Shown here: one piece after another, positions 35,904 through 44,277 of the stretch
Numbering within the stretch: position 1 is the stretch's first letter
How the letters are laid out: each line of letters begins with the position of its first letter
Assembly (NCBI RefSeq): GCF_036885605.1
Contig: NZ_CP142523.1
Span: 2,542,001-2,606,000, forward strand
DNA: 64,000 nt
DNA from: Janthinobacterium sp. TB1-E2
GTDB taxonomy: Bacteria > Pseudomonadota > Gammaproteobacteria > Burkholderiales > Burkholderiaceae_D
Direction: 5' to 3'
Made by a program: the position numbers and the translations under genes
The notes under the pieces: model-generated
Told to the model about the DNA's origin: nothing
Database searches by the model: none
What the model saw: only the letters and a program-made list of their open reading frames with translations

Positions 35904-36794
35904 TCAATCCTGTAACAGCCATTTGCGCGCCGTGGCGATGACGGCGTCCGACAGCGTGCGCGTGAGGGGTGTCTGGATATCCCAGGCATGCCAGGTCAGG
36001 GGCACGTCGAGCGCTTGCCCGGCCGCCACGTCGATGAGCCGGCCGGCGGCCAGCGCCGTTTCCGCCTGCAGCAAAGGCACCATGCCATAAGCATAGCCCG
36101 CTTCGATGAAGCGTACGAAGTCGCGCGCAGAACCGAGCACATGGTGCGGATAGCGGCCCGTGTAGCCGAGCCGGTGCTGCAGGTAGCGCTCGTGCAGCGC
36201 ATCCTTGCTGCCAAACGTGATGGCGGGCGCCTGGCTGACGGCTTCCACCGTAAAGCCATGGGGAAACCACTGCTGCGCGAACCCTGGTGAGGCCACGCAC
36301 AGGTAGCGCATGCCGCCCAGCGGCGTGGCCGTGGTACCGGCCACCAGGTCGTTGGCGCTGGTGACGCAGGCAAACACGCGCCCTTCGCGCAGCTGGCTCA
36401 GGGTGTGGTCCTGGTCGTCGAGGCGGATATCAAGCAGGCAGGACGGCGGCAACAGCAGCGGCCCCAGCGCTTCCGGAATCCAGGTGGCGGCGCTGTCGGC
36501 GTTGACGGCGATGGCCAGCGCCGGCAATTGCGTGGTGGGGCCGGGCTGGGCGTCGAGCGCCGCTTCGAGCAGCTTGACTTGCCGGTAATGGGCGATCAGG
36601 CGCTGGCCTGCTTCCGTCGGCAGGGGCGGGTGGCTGCGGATGATCAGCAGGGTGCCTTCCAGATTTTCCAGGGTGCGGATGCGCTGCGACACGGCCGGCT
36701 GGCTGATCGCCAGCGCCTGCGCGGCCTTTTCAAAGCTGCCCAGTCCGATCACGGCGTCGAGGGCGGCCAATCCACGGTAATCGACGACACGCAT
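35904..36794 (-). CDS. argP: LysR-type regulator ArgP
   Basis: 296 aa regulator of the ArgP (IciA) group. The N-terminus MRVVDYRGLAALDAVIGLGS, then FEKAAQALAISQPAVSQRIR is the HTH; LVAGTTATPLGGMRYLCVAS in the effector domain is characteristic of ArgP. It is divergent from an argO/lysE exporter gene and is expected to activate it in response to arginine or lysine. Confidence 0.9.
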   Translation of the reverse strand: MRVVDYRGLAALDAVIGLGSFEKAAQALAISQPAVSQRIRTLENLEGTLLIIRSHPPLPTEAGQRLIAHYRQVKLLEAALDAQPGPTTQLPALAIAVNADSAATWIPEALGPLLLPPSCLLDIRLDDQDHTLSQLREGRVFACVTSANDLVAGTTATPLGGMRYLCVASPGFAQQWFPHGFTVEAVSQAPAITFGSKDALHERYLQHRLGYTGRYPHHVLGSARDFVRFIEAGYAYGMVPLLQAETALAAGRLIDVAAGQALDVPLTWHAWDIQTPLTRTLSDAVIATARKWLLQD

Positions 36795-36996
36795 AAGTTT
36801 CTCTTATATATGGTTAGAATCATTCATTATACTTATATTTACTTTTTCTTTACACTGTTGAAATAGGGTAACAACTCCACTCTGCCGCGCGGTCCTCCTG
36901 GTTCCGCACCACCCTCCACCTACCTCTGATGACTTTGCCTTTGCCGGCAGAGCGTGGGCGGCCGTGCGCGTGATGGAAAGCAATAAAGGAATCGAT
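36795..36996. promoter_or_regulatory. argP-argO divergent control region
   Basis: 202 bases between the divergent argP and argO starts. The argP-proximal half (36800-36865) is AT-rich and should hold the ArgP binding site and promoters. AAGGA at 36984-36990 region serves argO. No exact operator can be defined from one sequence. Confidence 0.45.
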
Positions 36997-37602
36997 ATGG
37001 ACAGCGCAATCTTCTTGAAAGGCATGGGGCTCGGCGCGAGCCTGATCGTGGCCATCGGCACGCAAAACGCCTTCTTGCTCAAACAGGGCTTGAAGCGCCA
37101 CTACGTGCTCACCTGTATCCTGGTCTGCCTCGTGTGCGACGCGATGTTGATCACGGCCGGCGTGGCCGGCATGGGCACGTTCATCGCCGACAACCCGAAT
37201 TTCCTGCTGTGGGCCAAGGCCGGCGGCGCCACGTTCCTGATCGCCTACGGCTTGCGCGCGGCGAAGTCCGCCTGGCGCCCAACGGCCCTGACGGTGTCGG
37301 CCGCCAAGTCGCCCGAAGGCTACTGGGCCGTGATCGGCGCGGCGCTGGCGTTCAGCCTGCTGAACCCGCACGCCTTCCTCGACACGGTCATCCTGCTCGG
37401 CTCGATCGGCGGCCAGCATGAAGGCGTGGGACGCTTCTACTTCGCCGGCGGCGCCATCATGGCATCGGCCCTGTGGTTCTTCCTGCTGGGCTTTGGCGCC
37501 CGCTACCTGGCGCCCGTGTTTGCCAAGCCCATGGCCTGGCGCGTGCTCGACGGCATCATTGCCCTCGTCATGTGGGCCATCGCCGCCTCGCTGTTCCTGT
37601 AA
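36997..37602 (+). CDS. argO: LysE/ArgO family amino-acid exporter
   Basis: 201 aa inner-membrane exporter of basic amino acids. KGMGLGASLIVAIGTQNAFL near the start and FSLLNPHAFLDTVILLGSIG in the middle are the signature regions of the ArgO/LysE family, with five to six membrane helices. Start at 36997 follows AAGGA. Divergent from argP, its expected activator. Confidence 0.92.
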   Translation: MDSAIFLKGMGLGASLIVAIGTQNAFLLKQGLKRHYVLTCILVCLVCDAMLITAGVAGMGTFIADNPNFLLWAKAGGATFLIAYGLRAAKSAWRPTALTVSAAKSPEGYWAVIGAALAFSLLNPHAFLDTVILLGSIGGQHEGVGRFYFAGGAIMASALWFFLLGFGARYLAPVFAKPMAWRVLDGIIALVMWAIAASLFL

Positions 37603-37690
37603 GCGGGACAAGCGCCGCAGCCTGCCTGCGGCGCGCGGCAATTCCCCGTAGAATAGCTGTCAACTTGACGCTATGCTTTCCAGGAATGCC

Positions 37691-38140
37691 ATGACCAACA
37701 CGCCAGACTCCCTGCACATCGTGTGCCCCCATTGCGACGCCGTCAACCGCTTGCCGGCCGCGCGGCTCGCGGAACAGCCCACTTGCGGCAAGTGCCAGAA
37801 GGATTTATTCACGGGCCAGCCCGTGGACCTGGCCAGCGCCCGTTTCCTCAAGCATATCGAACGCAGCGACATTCCCGTGCTGGTCGACTTCTGGGCGCCC
37901 TGGTGCGGCCCGTGTCGCAGCATGGCGCCATTCTATGTGCAAGCCGCCAAGACCCTGGAGCCGGCGTTTCGCGTCGTCAAGGTGAATACGGAAGCGTCGC
38001 CGGACCTGGGCAGCCGTTTCAATATCCGCAGCATTCCCACCCTGGCCCTGTTCCGTAGAGGCGTGGAAGTGGCGCGCCAGCCGGGCGCCATCGATGCGAA
38101 TGCCATCGTCGCGTGGGCACGAGACAAGGCACGATTTTAA
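37691..38140 (+). CDS. trxC: Thioredoxin 2
   Basis: 149 aa thioredoxin of the TrxC type. An N-terminal zinc finger with C12-xx-C15 and C32-xx-C35 precedes the thioredoxin fold with the redox-active WCGPC at 71-75. It reduces disulphides in the cytoplasm and is often part of the oxidative stress response. The ATG at 37691 follows CAGGA; an ATG six codons upstream is possible but less well placed. Confidence 0.93.
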   Translation: MTNTPDSLHIVCPHCDAVNRLPAARLAEQPTCGKCQKDLFTGQPVDLASARFLKHIERSDIPVLVDFWAPWCGPCRSMAPFYVQAAKTLEPAFRVVKVNTEASPDLGSRFNIRSIPTLALFRRGVEVARQPGAIDANAIVAWARDKARF

Positions 38141-38171
38141 ACATCCAGAGAAAACCGTCGAGGTTTTCCAT

Positions 38172-38210
38172 TTGACATTTAATATGGCGCCATATTATAT
38201 TGCGCCATAT
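38172..38210 (+). promoter_or_regulatory. MarR promoter with operators overlapping the start codon
   Basis: TTGACA (38172-38177), 17 bases, TTATAT (38195-38200) form a promoter. A perfect 16-base palindrome AATATGGCGCCATATT fills 38181-38196, and a second, slightly imperfect copy ATATTGCGCCATAT at 38197-38210 runs into the ATG at 38209. This arrangement implies autorepression by the MarR protein and a transcript with almost no leader. Confidence 0.75.
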
Positions 38211-38721
38211 GATAAAACTCGAACAGAAATACACGGCCTTGCTCGGTGACGTGCAGCGCCGCGCCAGCGGTCTCGACATGATCCAGTCCACGGCGCGCTT
38301 GCGCCTGTGCTTTGAAGTGCTGGGCCTGGCGTCCGCCATCGATGGCGATTGCGCTGTGCGCCTGGGCCGGCATGGCTTGTCGGAAGGGAAATTTGTGCTG
38401 CTGTCCCTGTTGCGCGACGTGCCCGACGGACTTTCGCCGCACGAACTGGCCGAGCGGGCAGGCGTGACGCGCGGCACCATCACGGGCTTGCTCGACGGCC
38501 TGGAACGCGACGGTTTCCTCGCGCGCCATGCTGACCAGCTTGATCGGCGCAAGCTGCTGGTGCGCCTGAGCCCCAAGGGAGAAGCGGCCGCCGCGACCCT
38601 GGTCGATGAGCACGCGCAGTGGATCGCCAGCCTGTTTGCCGATTTCACGCCGGCAGAAATGCAGCTATTGAGTGCGCTGCTGGAAAAAGCCTGGCGCAAG
38701 ACGGACCGGGGTGCCGCATGA
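38209..38721 (+). CDS. MarR-family regulator
   Basis: 170 aa regulator with the winged-helix core LSPHELAERAGVTRGTITGL, then LDGLERDGFLARHADQLDRR and the typical wing RRKLLVRLSPKGEAA. No ribosome binding site is visible before the ATG at 38209 and the predicted transcription start is within a few bases of it, so translation may be leaderless. Two palindromes at the promoter suggest autoregulation. It overlaps the AlkC/AlkD-like gene by four bases and therefore also controls it. Confidence 0.85.
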   Translation: MIKLEQKYTALLGDVQRRASGLDMIQSTARLRLCFEVLGLASAIDGDCAVRLGRHGLSEGKFVLLSLLRDVPDGLSPHELAERAGVTRGTITGLLDGLERDGFLARHADQLDRRKLLVRLSPKGEAAAATLVDEHAQWIASLFADFTPAEMQLLSALLEKAWRKTDRGAA

Positions 38722-39464
38722 GCCGCGGCATCGCCGACATCGCGCCCGCGCGCCTGGCCCTGCTGAACGGGGGCAATGTGCCCAGCGCCACCCTGACGGA
38801 AGGGCTGGCCATCGATTTCGCCCAGCTGCTGGCCGCGGCCGTGCCCGGTATTGGCGCCGCCCGCCTGGAGCAGATGCGCGCGCAGGCGGCAGACGGCATC
38901 ACCAGGCGCATGGCGCTGGCGGCGCAATTGCTGCTGGACGCCAAGGCCGATCTGGCTTTGCTGCAAGCCCACCCATCCGACACGGTACGGGGCTGGGTCT
39001 GCTTTGCCATCGCCGCCCAGGCTGGATTGAGCTTGCCGCAGCGGTTGGCTGCCATGCGGCCGCTGGCCGACGATGGCCACTTCGGCGTGCGTGAATGGGC
39101 CTGGCTGCCGTTACGCCCCCATCTGGCGGCGCATCTTGACGAGGCCATCACCTTGCTGGCGCCGTGGACGGCGGACCCGTCGGAGCGGGTGCGCCGCTTT
39201 GCCTGCGAAGCGCTGCGTCCGCGCGGCGTGTGGTGCGCGCATATCGCCCAGTTAAAGGCGCAGCCGCAGCTGGCCTTGCCCGTGCTGCAGCCTTTGCGCG
39301 CCGACCCGGCCATCTACGTGCAGGATTCCGTGGCCAACTGGCTCAACGATGCGGCCAAGAGCCAGCCGGACTGGGTGCGCAGCCTGTGCGCGCAATGGCT
39401 GCAGGAAAGCCCCGCTGCCGCGACGCAACGCATCTGCAAGCGCGCCCAGCGCTCGCTTTCTTAA
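38718..39464 (+). CDS. AlkC/AlkD-like HEAT-repeat protein
   Basis: 248 aa all-helical protein with HEAT-like repeats. RVRRFACEALRPRGVW near residue 155 and VQDSVANWLNDAAKSQPDWV near 205-225 match conserved segments of the AlkC/AlkD DNA alkylation repair glycosylases, which excise alkylated bases without base flipping. It is translationally coupled to a MarR regulator (ATGA at 38718-38721). I assign the family with moderate confidence; activity and substrate range are not evident. Confidence 0.65.
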   Translation: MSRGIADIAPARLALLNGGNVPSATLTEGLAIDFAQLLAAAVPGIGAARLEQMRAQAADGITRRMALAAQLLLDAKADLALLQAHPSDTVRGWVCFAIAAQAGLSLPQRLAAMRPLADDGHFGVREWAWLPLRPHLAAHLDEAITLLAPWTADPSERVRRFACEALRPRGVWCAHIAQLKAQPQLALPVLQPLRADPAIYVQDSVANWLNDAAKSQPDWVRSLCAQWLQESPAAATQRICKRAQRSLS

Positions 39465-39480
39465 TCATTGGGAGGAAAAC

Positions 39481-39816
39481 ATGCATTATCTGTTAGAACT
39501 GTACAGCCCGAAACCGGCCTGGCTGGCCCTCGACGGCGCCGCGCGCCAGGCGTATTTCGACAGGGTCGGCGCCGGCATGGCGGCTTTGTCCGGCATGGGC
39601 GCCGAAGCGCTGGCCATGGGCGCCATCGATGGCGGCAAGCTGCACGCGGCTGCCCAGCAATTCTATGCCGTCTGGCGCTTCCCGGACGGGGCGGCACTGG
39701 ACGCCTTGCTGGCGGGCATCGCCGGCACGGGCTGGCATGATTACTTCGACACCGTCAATGCGGCTGGCACGGCCGTGGATTTCCCTGGCCACCTGGCGCA
39801 GCTGGCCGCAGTTTAA
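39481..39816 (+). CDS. Unknown small protein downstream of AlkC/AlkD-like gene
   Basis: 111 aa soluble protein without a known motif. Aromatic residues are clustered at YLLELYSPKPAWLAL and FYAVWRFPDGAALDALLAGI. The size and pattern are compatible with a ferredoxin-like (dimeric alpha/beta barrel) fold. A very good ribosome binding site (GGGAGGAAAAC) precedes the ATG. It lies 16 bases behind the AlkC/AlkD-like gene and is probably in the same MarR-controlled operon. Confidence 0.7.
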   Translation: MHYLLELYSPKPAWLALDGAARQAYFDRVGAGMAALSGMGAEALAMGAIDGGKLHAAAQQFYAVWRFPDGAALDALLAGIAGTGWHDYFDTVNAAGTAVDFPGHLAQLAAV

Positions 39817-39878
39817 GCGTACGGCGTTTTCCTTGCCGCTGCGGTAAAGTTGGCATTTCCATCCGAACACTGACGTTG

Positions 39879-40469
39879 ATGCCAACCAAACTGCTCTCCA
39901 CCCTGTTGCTTGCCCTGGCGCCCATGCTGGCGTCAGCAGTCCCTGCCACCCCGCAAGCCCTCGTCGCCGCCGCCCGCAAGCAGGTGGGCGTGACCGTGCA
40001 GTACGATCCGCGCTACGAACGGCTCGCCTATCCGGGCGGCGACGTGCCGCTCGAGCGGGGCGTGTGCACGGACGTGGTCGTGCGCGCTTACCGCCAGCTG
40101 GGGCAGGATTTGCAGGTGCTCGTACACGAAGACATGCGCAAGGCGTGGCAGGTGTACCAGCAGCAGGGACGCTGGCAGATGAAGGGACCGGACCGCAATA
40201 TCGACCACCGCCGCGTGCCGAACCTGGGCACCTACTTTGCCCGCCACGGCACCAGCCTGCCGCCAAGCAAGGAACAGAAGGCCTACCGCGCGGGCGACAT
40301 CGTCACGTGGCGCCTGCCGGGCAACCTCACGCACATCGGCATCGTCAGCGACAAACAGTCGTGGGGCGGCGTGCCGCTGATCATCCACAACATCGGCGAG
40401 GGCGCGCGCGAGGAAAATATTCTGTTCAGCTATCCGATCACGGGACACTACCGCTGGCAGCCGCGCTGA
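39879..40469 (+). CDS. DUF1287 secreted protein
   Basis: 196 aa protein with a signal peptide (LLSTLLLALAPMLASAVPA). It matches the DUF1287/YijF family: LAYPGGDVPLERGVCTDVVV with a conserved Cys-Asp, VPNLGTYFARHG, YRAGDIVTWRLPGNLTHIGI and IHNIGEGAREENILF. The Cys-Asp ... His-Ile-Gly-Ile pattern resembles an NlpC/P60-like fold, so a cell-wall or peptide hydrolase is possible. Its 3' end overlaps the converging MocR gene by 32 bases. Confidence 0.8.
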   Translation: MPTKLLSTLLLALAPMLASAVPATPQALVAAARKQVGVTVQYDPRYERLAYPGGDVPLERGVCTDVVVRAYRQLGQDLQVLVHEDMRKAWQVYQQQGRWQMKGPDRNIDHRRVPNLGTYFARHGTSLPPSKEQKAYRAGDIVTWRLPGNLTHIGIVSDKQSWGGVPLIIHNIGEGAREENILFSYPITGHYRWQPR

Positions 40470-41910
40470 CGGATACGGGCGCTATTTCCTGCAGGATCGC
40501 CAGCACCTTGGCCAGCGCCGTGTCGATATCGAGCTTGTCGATGGCGCCATAGCCGAGGAACAGGCCTTCATGGCGGGCGGGGCCATGGTAAAAGCTGGCC
40601 AGCGCATACAGGCTGATGTCGGCCTGGCGCGCGCGGCGCTGCAATTCGGCGATATCGAGCGGCGCCTGGGCCAGCGCCGCCACGTGAAAGCCGGCGCTGG
40701 CCGGCACCAGGCGGAACCACGGCGCCAGCGGACCGTTGAACCAGTGCAGCAGACGCTCGCGCCGCCCCGCATAGATATCGTGGCAGCGCCGGATGTGGCG
40801 CAGCAAATGGCCGTCGCCGATGAACTTGGCCAGCGCATGCTGGCCCAGGCTGGCCGTATGGCAATCGCTCAGGTATTTCACCGTCTGCACGGCGGCCACG
40901 ATGGCTTGCGGCAGCACCACATAGCCGAGCCGCAGTTCCGGCAGCATGATCTTGGAAAAGCTGCCCACATGCGCGACGATGCCGTAGCGGTCCATGCTTT
41001 GCAGCGCATCCTCGGGCCGGCCCTCGTAGCGGAACGCGCTGTCGTAATCGTCCTCGATGATGATGGCGCCCAGCTGTTGCGCCCGCTCCAGCAAGGCGTG
41101 ACGGCGCGCCATGCTCATCGGCATGCCCAGCGGGAATTGATGCGCGGGCGTGACATAGATCAGCCGCGTGCCGTCCGGAATTTGCCCGACCATCAGGCCA
41201 TCCTCGTCCACTTCAATGCCCACCACGCGCGCGCCCTGGCTGGCGAACACAGCGCGCGCCACCGGGTAGCCGGGTTCTTCCACGGCAACTGTGTCGCCCG
41301 GTTCTAGCAAGGTTTGCGCCAGCAGGTGCAAGGCTTGCTGCGCGCCGCTGGTGACGAGCACTTGCTCCTCGGTGCAATGGATGCCGCGGCTGAAGGCGGC
41401 ATGGCCGGCAATCGCCGCGCGCAAGGCGGGCAAGCCTTCCACGGGGCCATAGCGGCCGCGCGCCTGGCCACCCTGGCGCAGCGCGTGCAGCATGCAGGCG
41501 CGCCATTCATCCTGCGGGAAGTGCGCGGGCGTGGCACGTCCGCCGATGAAGGCGTAGCGCGCCGGCGTTTCCTGGCTGGCGCGGCGCAAGGGCGTGGGCG
41601 TCGCTTCCCAGCGGGCGATGCGCTGCGCGCTGGCCAGCGGCGCGCTGGCGTGGCGGCGCTGCGGCGAGGCGTGCGGCGTCTGCACGAAGCTGCCCACGCC
41701 CACTTTGCCGACCAGCAGTTTTTCATAGCCGAGCTTGTCATACACGTCGGACACCGTCTTGCGCGACAGGCCCAGCTGGCTGGCCAGCAGGCGCGAGGGC
41801 GGCAATTGCTGGCCGTCCGTCAGCCGGCCCGAGCGGATGGCCTCGCTGAGCTGGCGGTACAGCTGGCCGCCCAGGTCGCGCGTGCCGTCGATCAGGATAT
41901 GTAATTCCAT
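40438..41910 (-). CDS. MocR-type (GntR/aminotransferase) regulator 1
   Basis: 490 aa fusion of a GntR winged helix (residues ~15-75: LYRQLSEAIRSGRLTDGQQL, LPPSRLLASQLGLSRKTVSD) and a fold-type I aminotransferase domain that binds PLP through K320 (VGSFSKIMLPELRLGY). MocR proteins use PLP or a PLP adduct as signal. Start at 41910 chosen from the family N-terminus. It is divergent from an AhpD-like gene, whose upstream region carries direct repeats TGGTCTGC and TGGCCTGC that I take as the MocR site. Confidence 0.9.
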   Translation of the reverse strand: MELHILIDGTRDLGGQLYRQLSEAIRSGRLTDGQQLPPSRLLASQLGLSRKTVSDVYDKLGYEKLLVGKVGVGSFVQTPHASPQRRHASAPLASAQRIARWEATPTPLRRASQETPARYAFIGGRATPAHFPQDEWRACMLHALRQGGQARGRYGPVEGLPALRAAIAGHAAFSRGIHCTEEQVLVTSGAQQALHLLAQTLLEPGDTVAVEEPGYPVARAVFASQGARVVGIEVDEDGLMVGQIPDGTRLIYVTPAHQFPLGMPMSMARRHALLERAQQLGAIIIEDDYDSAFRYEGRPEDALQSMDRYGIVAHVGSFSKIMLPELRLGYVVLPQAIVAAVQTVKYLSDCHTASLGQHALAKFIGDGHLLRHIRRCHDIYAGRRERLLHWFNGPLAPWFRLVPASAGFHVAALAQAPLDIAELQRRARQADISLYALASFYHGPARHEGLFLGYGAIDKLDIDTALAKVLAILQEIAPVSVSAAASGSVP

Positions 41911-41924
41911 GGTGTGTCTGCTGG

Positions 41925-41983
41925 TGGTCTGCTGTTTTTCGGGGAGATTGGCCTGCCGCACACTCTTCTTGCGCTTCTACAAT
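41925..41983 (+). promoter_or_regulatory. Predicted MocR operator and promoter for the AhpD-like gene
   Basis: Direct repeats TGGTCTGC (41925-41932) and TGGCCTGC (41949-41956), 24 bases apart, within GTGGTCTGCTGT...ATTGGCCTGC. A candidate -10, TACAAT, lies at 41978-41983, 24 bases after TTGGCC. The same arrangement is found in front of benE, next to the second MocR gene. MocR and GabR proteins are known to bind direct repeats. Confidence 0.65.
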
Positions 41984-42015
41984 GATGTATCTCTACTTTA
42001 TCAAGGAATGCCATC

Positions 42016-42456
42016 ATGACACAGCAACGACTCGACTTTGTGCAAGCTTCGCCCGATGCCATCAAGGCCATGTATGCGCTGGAAGCGGCGATCGCCAAGC
42101 TGGGCGTCGAACACTCGCTGCTCGAGCTGATCCGCCTGCGCGCCTCGCAAATCAATGGCTGCGCCTTTTGCGTGGACATGCACACGAGCGACGCGCGCAA
42201 GGCGGGCGAAACGGAGCGCCGCCTGTATGCCGTGTCCGTCTGGCGCGAAACGCCGTTCTTCACGCCGCGCGAGCGGGCCGTGCTGGCCTGGACGGAAGCG
42301 CTGACCCTGCTGCCGCAGAATCACGCGTCCGATGAAGATTATGCTGCGCTGGCGGAACAATTGACGCCGGCGGAAATGGTCAACGTCACCCTGGCCATCG
42401 GCTCCATCAATACCTGGAACCGCCTGGCCGTGGGCTTTCGCAAGATGCCGGAATAA
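42016..42456 (+). CDS. AhpD-like / carboxymuconolactone decarboxylase family protein
   Basis: 146 aa protein of the CMD/AhpD fold. The redox motif C49-xx-C52 with H56 (INGCAFCVDMHTSDARKAGE region) is that of AhpD-type alkylhydroperoxidases, so a peroxidase or disulphide-reductase role is likely rather than lactone decarboxylation. AAGGAATGCCATC precedes the ATG. It is divergent from MocR regulator 1 and probably activated by it. Confidence 0.88.
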   Translation: MTQQRLDFVQASPDAIKAMYALEAAIAKLGVEHSLLELIRLRASQINGCAFCVDMHTSDARKAGETERRLYAVSVWRETPFFTPRERAVLAWTEALTLLPQNHASDEDYAALAEQLTPAEMVNVTLAIGSINTWNRLAVGFRKMPE

Positions 42457-42536
42457 GTTCTTTGTTCGTTCGCGAACAGACGCATGGCTTGCCCCTGCGT
42501 AGGCTGGCAGGACGATTGATCAGCCAGGGAGCAGCC

Positions 42537-42833
42537 ATGCAAGTACCTATCGGGGAAGGCGCCGACAAGACGCCCGAGCAACAGGAAGAAGCGCGCCGCG
42601 AATTCATCGCCGAACTGTGGCGGCGTTTCGAAGCCTTGCAGGAGTGGGCTGTCAGCCACTGGCCCGACCAGCAGCACCCGCTCAGTTCCGCCGACTTCGT
42701 CGAGACGCGCAAGGAGATCTTGAGTCTGCGTTCGCCGGCGGGGTCGTTGAACCAGCCGTCGCAAAAGGATGAAGCGGAACCGGAGCAGGGCGGGGCGCAG
42801 TACCTGGATGTGACGCCAGCGCCGTGGCCGTAG
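42537..42833 (+). CDS. Unknown small acidic protein
   Basis: 98 aa protein, rich in Glu and Gln, with helical segments EEARREFIAELWRRFEALQE and ETRKEILSLRSP. Not recognised. ATG at 42537 follows AGGGAG. Its TAG stop (42831-42833) is part of the REPIN-like repeat that begins at 42830. Confidence 0.7.
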   Translation: MQVPIGEGADKTPEQQEEARREFIAELWRRFEALQEWAVSHWPDQQHPLSSADFVETRKEILSLRSPAGSLNQPSQKDEAEPEQGGAQYLDVTPAPWP

Positions 42834-42917
42834 GTCGGATTAGCGCTTGCGCGTAATCCGACGTCACCCGCCAACAATGTTGTCGGATTACGGCCCTCCG
42901 GGCCTAATCCGACCTAC
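42830..42917. repeat. REPIN-like inverted repeat pair, copy 2
   Basis: Same architecture as the copy at 7978: outer ends GTAGGTCGGATTA and its complement, two facing hairpins with constant arms GTCGGATTA/TAATCCGAC, and a linker with CAACAATGTT. The inner stems differ (GCGC-TT-GCGC and GGCCC-TCC-GGGCC). The upstream gene stops at TAG 42831-42833 and the converging MFS gene stops at TAG on the other strand (42914-42916), both inside the element. Confidence 0.9.
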
Positions 42918-44089
42918 GCGTCGCTTTTGCCTTGCGCAAACACCCAGCAAACCAAACTCACCAGCAGCCCCGCCATCACGCCATACGCCAGGTTCAAGGC
43001 GCTGTCGAACAGCAGCGGCGCCACCAGGCCCGAGACGAGGGCGAACAGCAGCATCTGGATGAACGACTGCATCGACGAGGCCAGGCCGCTGTTATTGGGG
43101 AAGTGGTTCAAGGCCATCAGGGTCATCGGCGGCATGGCGATCGACAGGGCGAACGAGTAGAAGAACAGCGGCAGCACGGCCCACGGCACTTCGGCGGCAA
43201 AGACATAGTTGTAGCCGATGTTGGCGGCGGCCGCCACCAGCATCAAAATGAAACCGGCCCAGATCATCTGGCGCTGGCTGTAGCGGTGGGCGATTTTCGC
43301 CGACAGGGCCGAACCGAACACCATGCCGCTGATCAGGGGAATGAACAGCCAGGCGAATGCCGTTTCCGGCAGGTGCAGGATGTTGATGATGAAGTAGGCG
43401 GCCGAACCGATGTACAGGGCGAAGCCGCCAAAGGCGGCGCCGATGGCCGTCGACAGCAGCAGGAACTGGCGGTGGCACAGCACTTTCCAGTAATTGACGG
43501 CGATGTCGCCCAGGTGGAAGGCTTGGCGCTGCTCCTTCGGCAAGCTTTCCGGCAGTGCGCGCCAGACGACGACGAACATCAGCACGCCGAACGCCGTGAG
43601 GAACCAGAAGATCCAGCGCCAGCCCAGGCCTACTTGCAGCCAGCCGCCCAGCACGGGCGCGATGGCCGGCGCCAGCGCGAACACCATCATGATGTGCGAG
43701 AGGATTTTCTGCGCGGCGGCGCCCGAATAGCGGTCTTGCACGATGGCGCGGCCGATGACGGAACCGGCGCCCGCCGAGAGTCCCTGCAGTACGCGCCAGG
43801 CCAGCAGCCAGCCCAGCGACGGCGCCAGCGCGGCGCCCACGGAGGCGATCACATACAGCACCAGCGAGACGAGGATCACGGGACGGCGGCCGAACGAGTC
43901 GGACAGGGTGCCGTAAAACAGCATCATGAAGGCGAACGTGAACAGGAAAAAGCTCAGGGTTTGCTGCACCAGCAGGGGGCTGGCATTGAAATCTTGCACG
44001 ATGGCGGGGAACGACGGCAGATAGGTGTCAATTGCAAGCGGTCCGACCATCGCCAGGCCCGCCAAGATCCATGTTAATAATTTAGTCAT
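42914..44089 (-). CDS. Bcr/CflA-family MFS efflux transporter
   Basis: 391 aa 12-helix exporter. The N-terminal half has TYLPSFPAIVQDFNASPLLV followed by FYGTLSDSFGRRPVILVSLV, characteristic of the Bcr/CflA drug resistance group (bicyclomycin, chloramphenicol and others). No adjacent regulator of its own. It is divergent from the serine acetyltransferase gene across 188 bases, and its stop codon lies in the REPIN-like repeat. Confidence 0.9.
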   Translation of the reverse strand: MTKLLTWILAGLAMVGPLAIDTYLPSFPAIVQDFNASPLLVQQTLSFFLFTFAFMMLFYGTLSDSFGRRPVILVSLVLYVIASVGAALAPSLGWLLAWRVLQGLSAGAGSVIGRAIVQDRYSGAAAQKILSHIMMVFALAPAIAPVLGGWLQVGLGWRWIFWFLTAFGVLMFVVVWRALPESLPKEQRQAFHLGDIAVNYWKVLCHRQFLLLSTAIGAAFGGFALYIGSAAYFIINILHLPETAFAWLFIPLISGMVFGSALSAKIAHRYSQRQMIWAGFILMLVAAAANIGYNYVFAAEVPWAVLPLFFYSFALSIAMPPMTLMALNHFPNNSGLASSMQSFIQMLLFALVSGLVAPLLFDSALNLAYGVMAGLLVSLVCWVFAQGKSDA

Positions 44090-44277
44090 GTTGAACAGTG
44101 TTTTTGTTAGTCCGTCATTTTACGCTAGTGGCAACAATCGGGTTTGATCGCAGGCTGCCACGTGGTCGATATGCGTTTTTCGTATATGCAATCTTGGAAT
44201 TCTTCGTTGGAATCGCGCTGCCTGGCCGCTAATCTGGGGCGACCCGGCTTGTTTGCCGTTTTCTGGAAGCGATACCC
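44090..44277. promoter_or_regulatory. Control region between MFS and serine acetyltransferase genes
   Basis: Contains GATATGCGTTTTTCGTATATGC at 44168-44189 in part: a near-palindrome ATATGCG/CGTATAT around a T-run, with the core GATATGCGTTTTT at 44168-44180. The same 13-base core occurs between sfnB and ssuE (complement of 54012-54024). A sulfur-responsive LysR-type regulator (CysB/Cbl/SsuR group) is the obvious candidate to bind it. Confidence 0.5.

Noticed and set aside
37612..37634. Hairpin GCGCCGCAG/CTGCGGCGC behind argO as a terminator
   Set aside because: The stem is good but no T-run follows on either strand, so an intrinsic terminator call is not supported.
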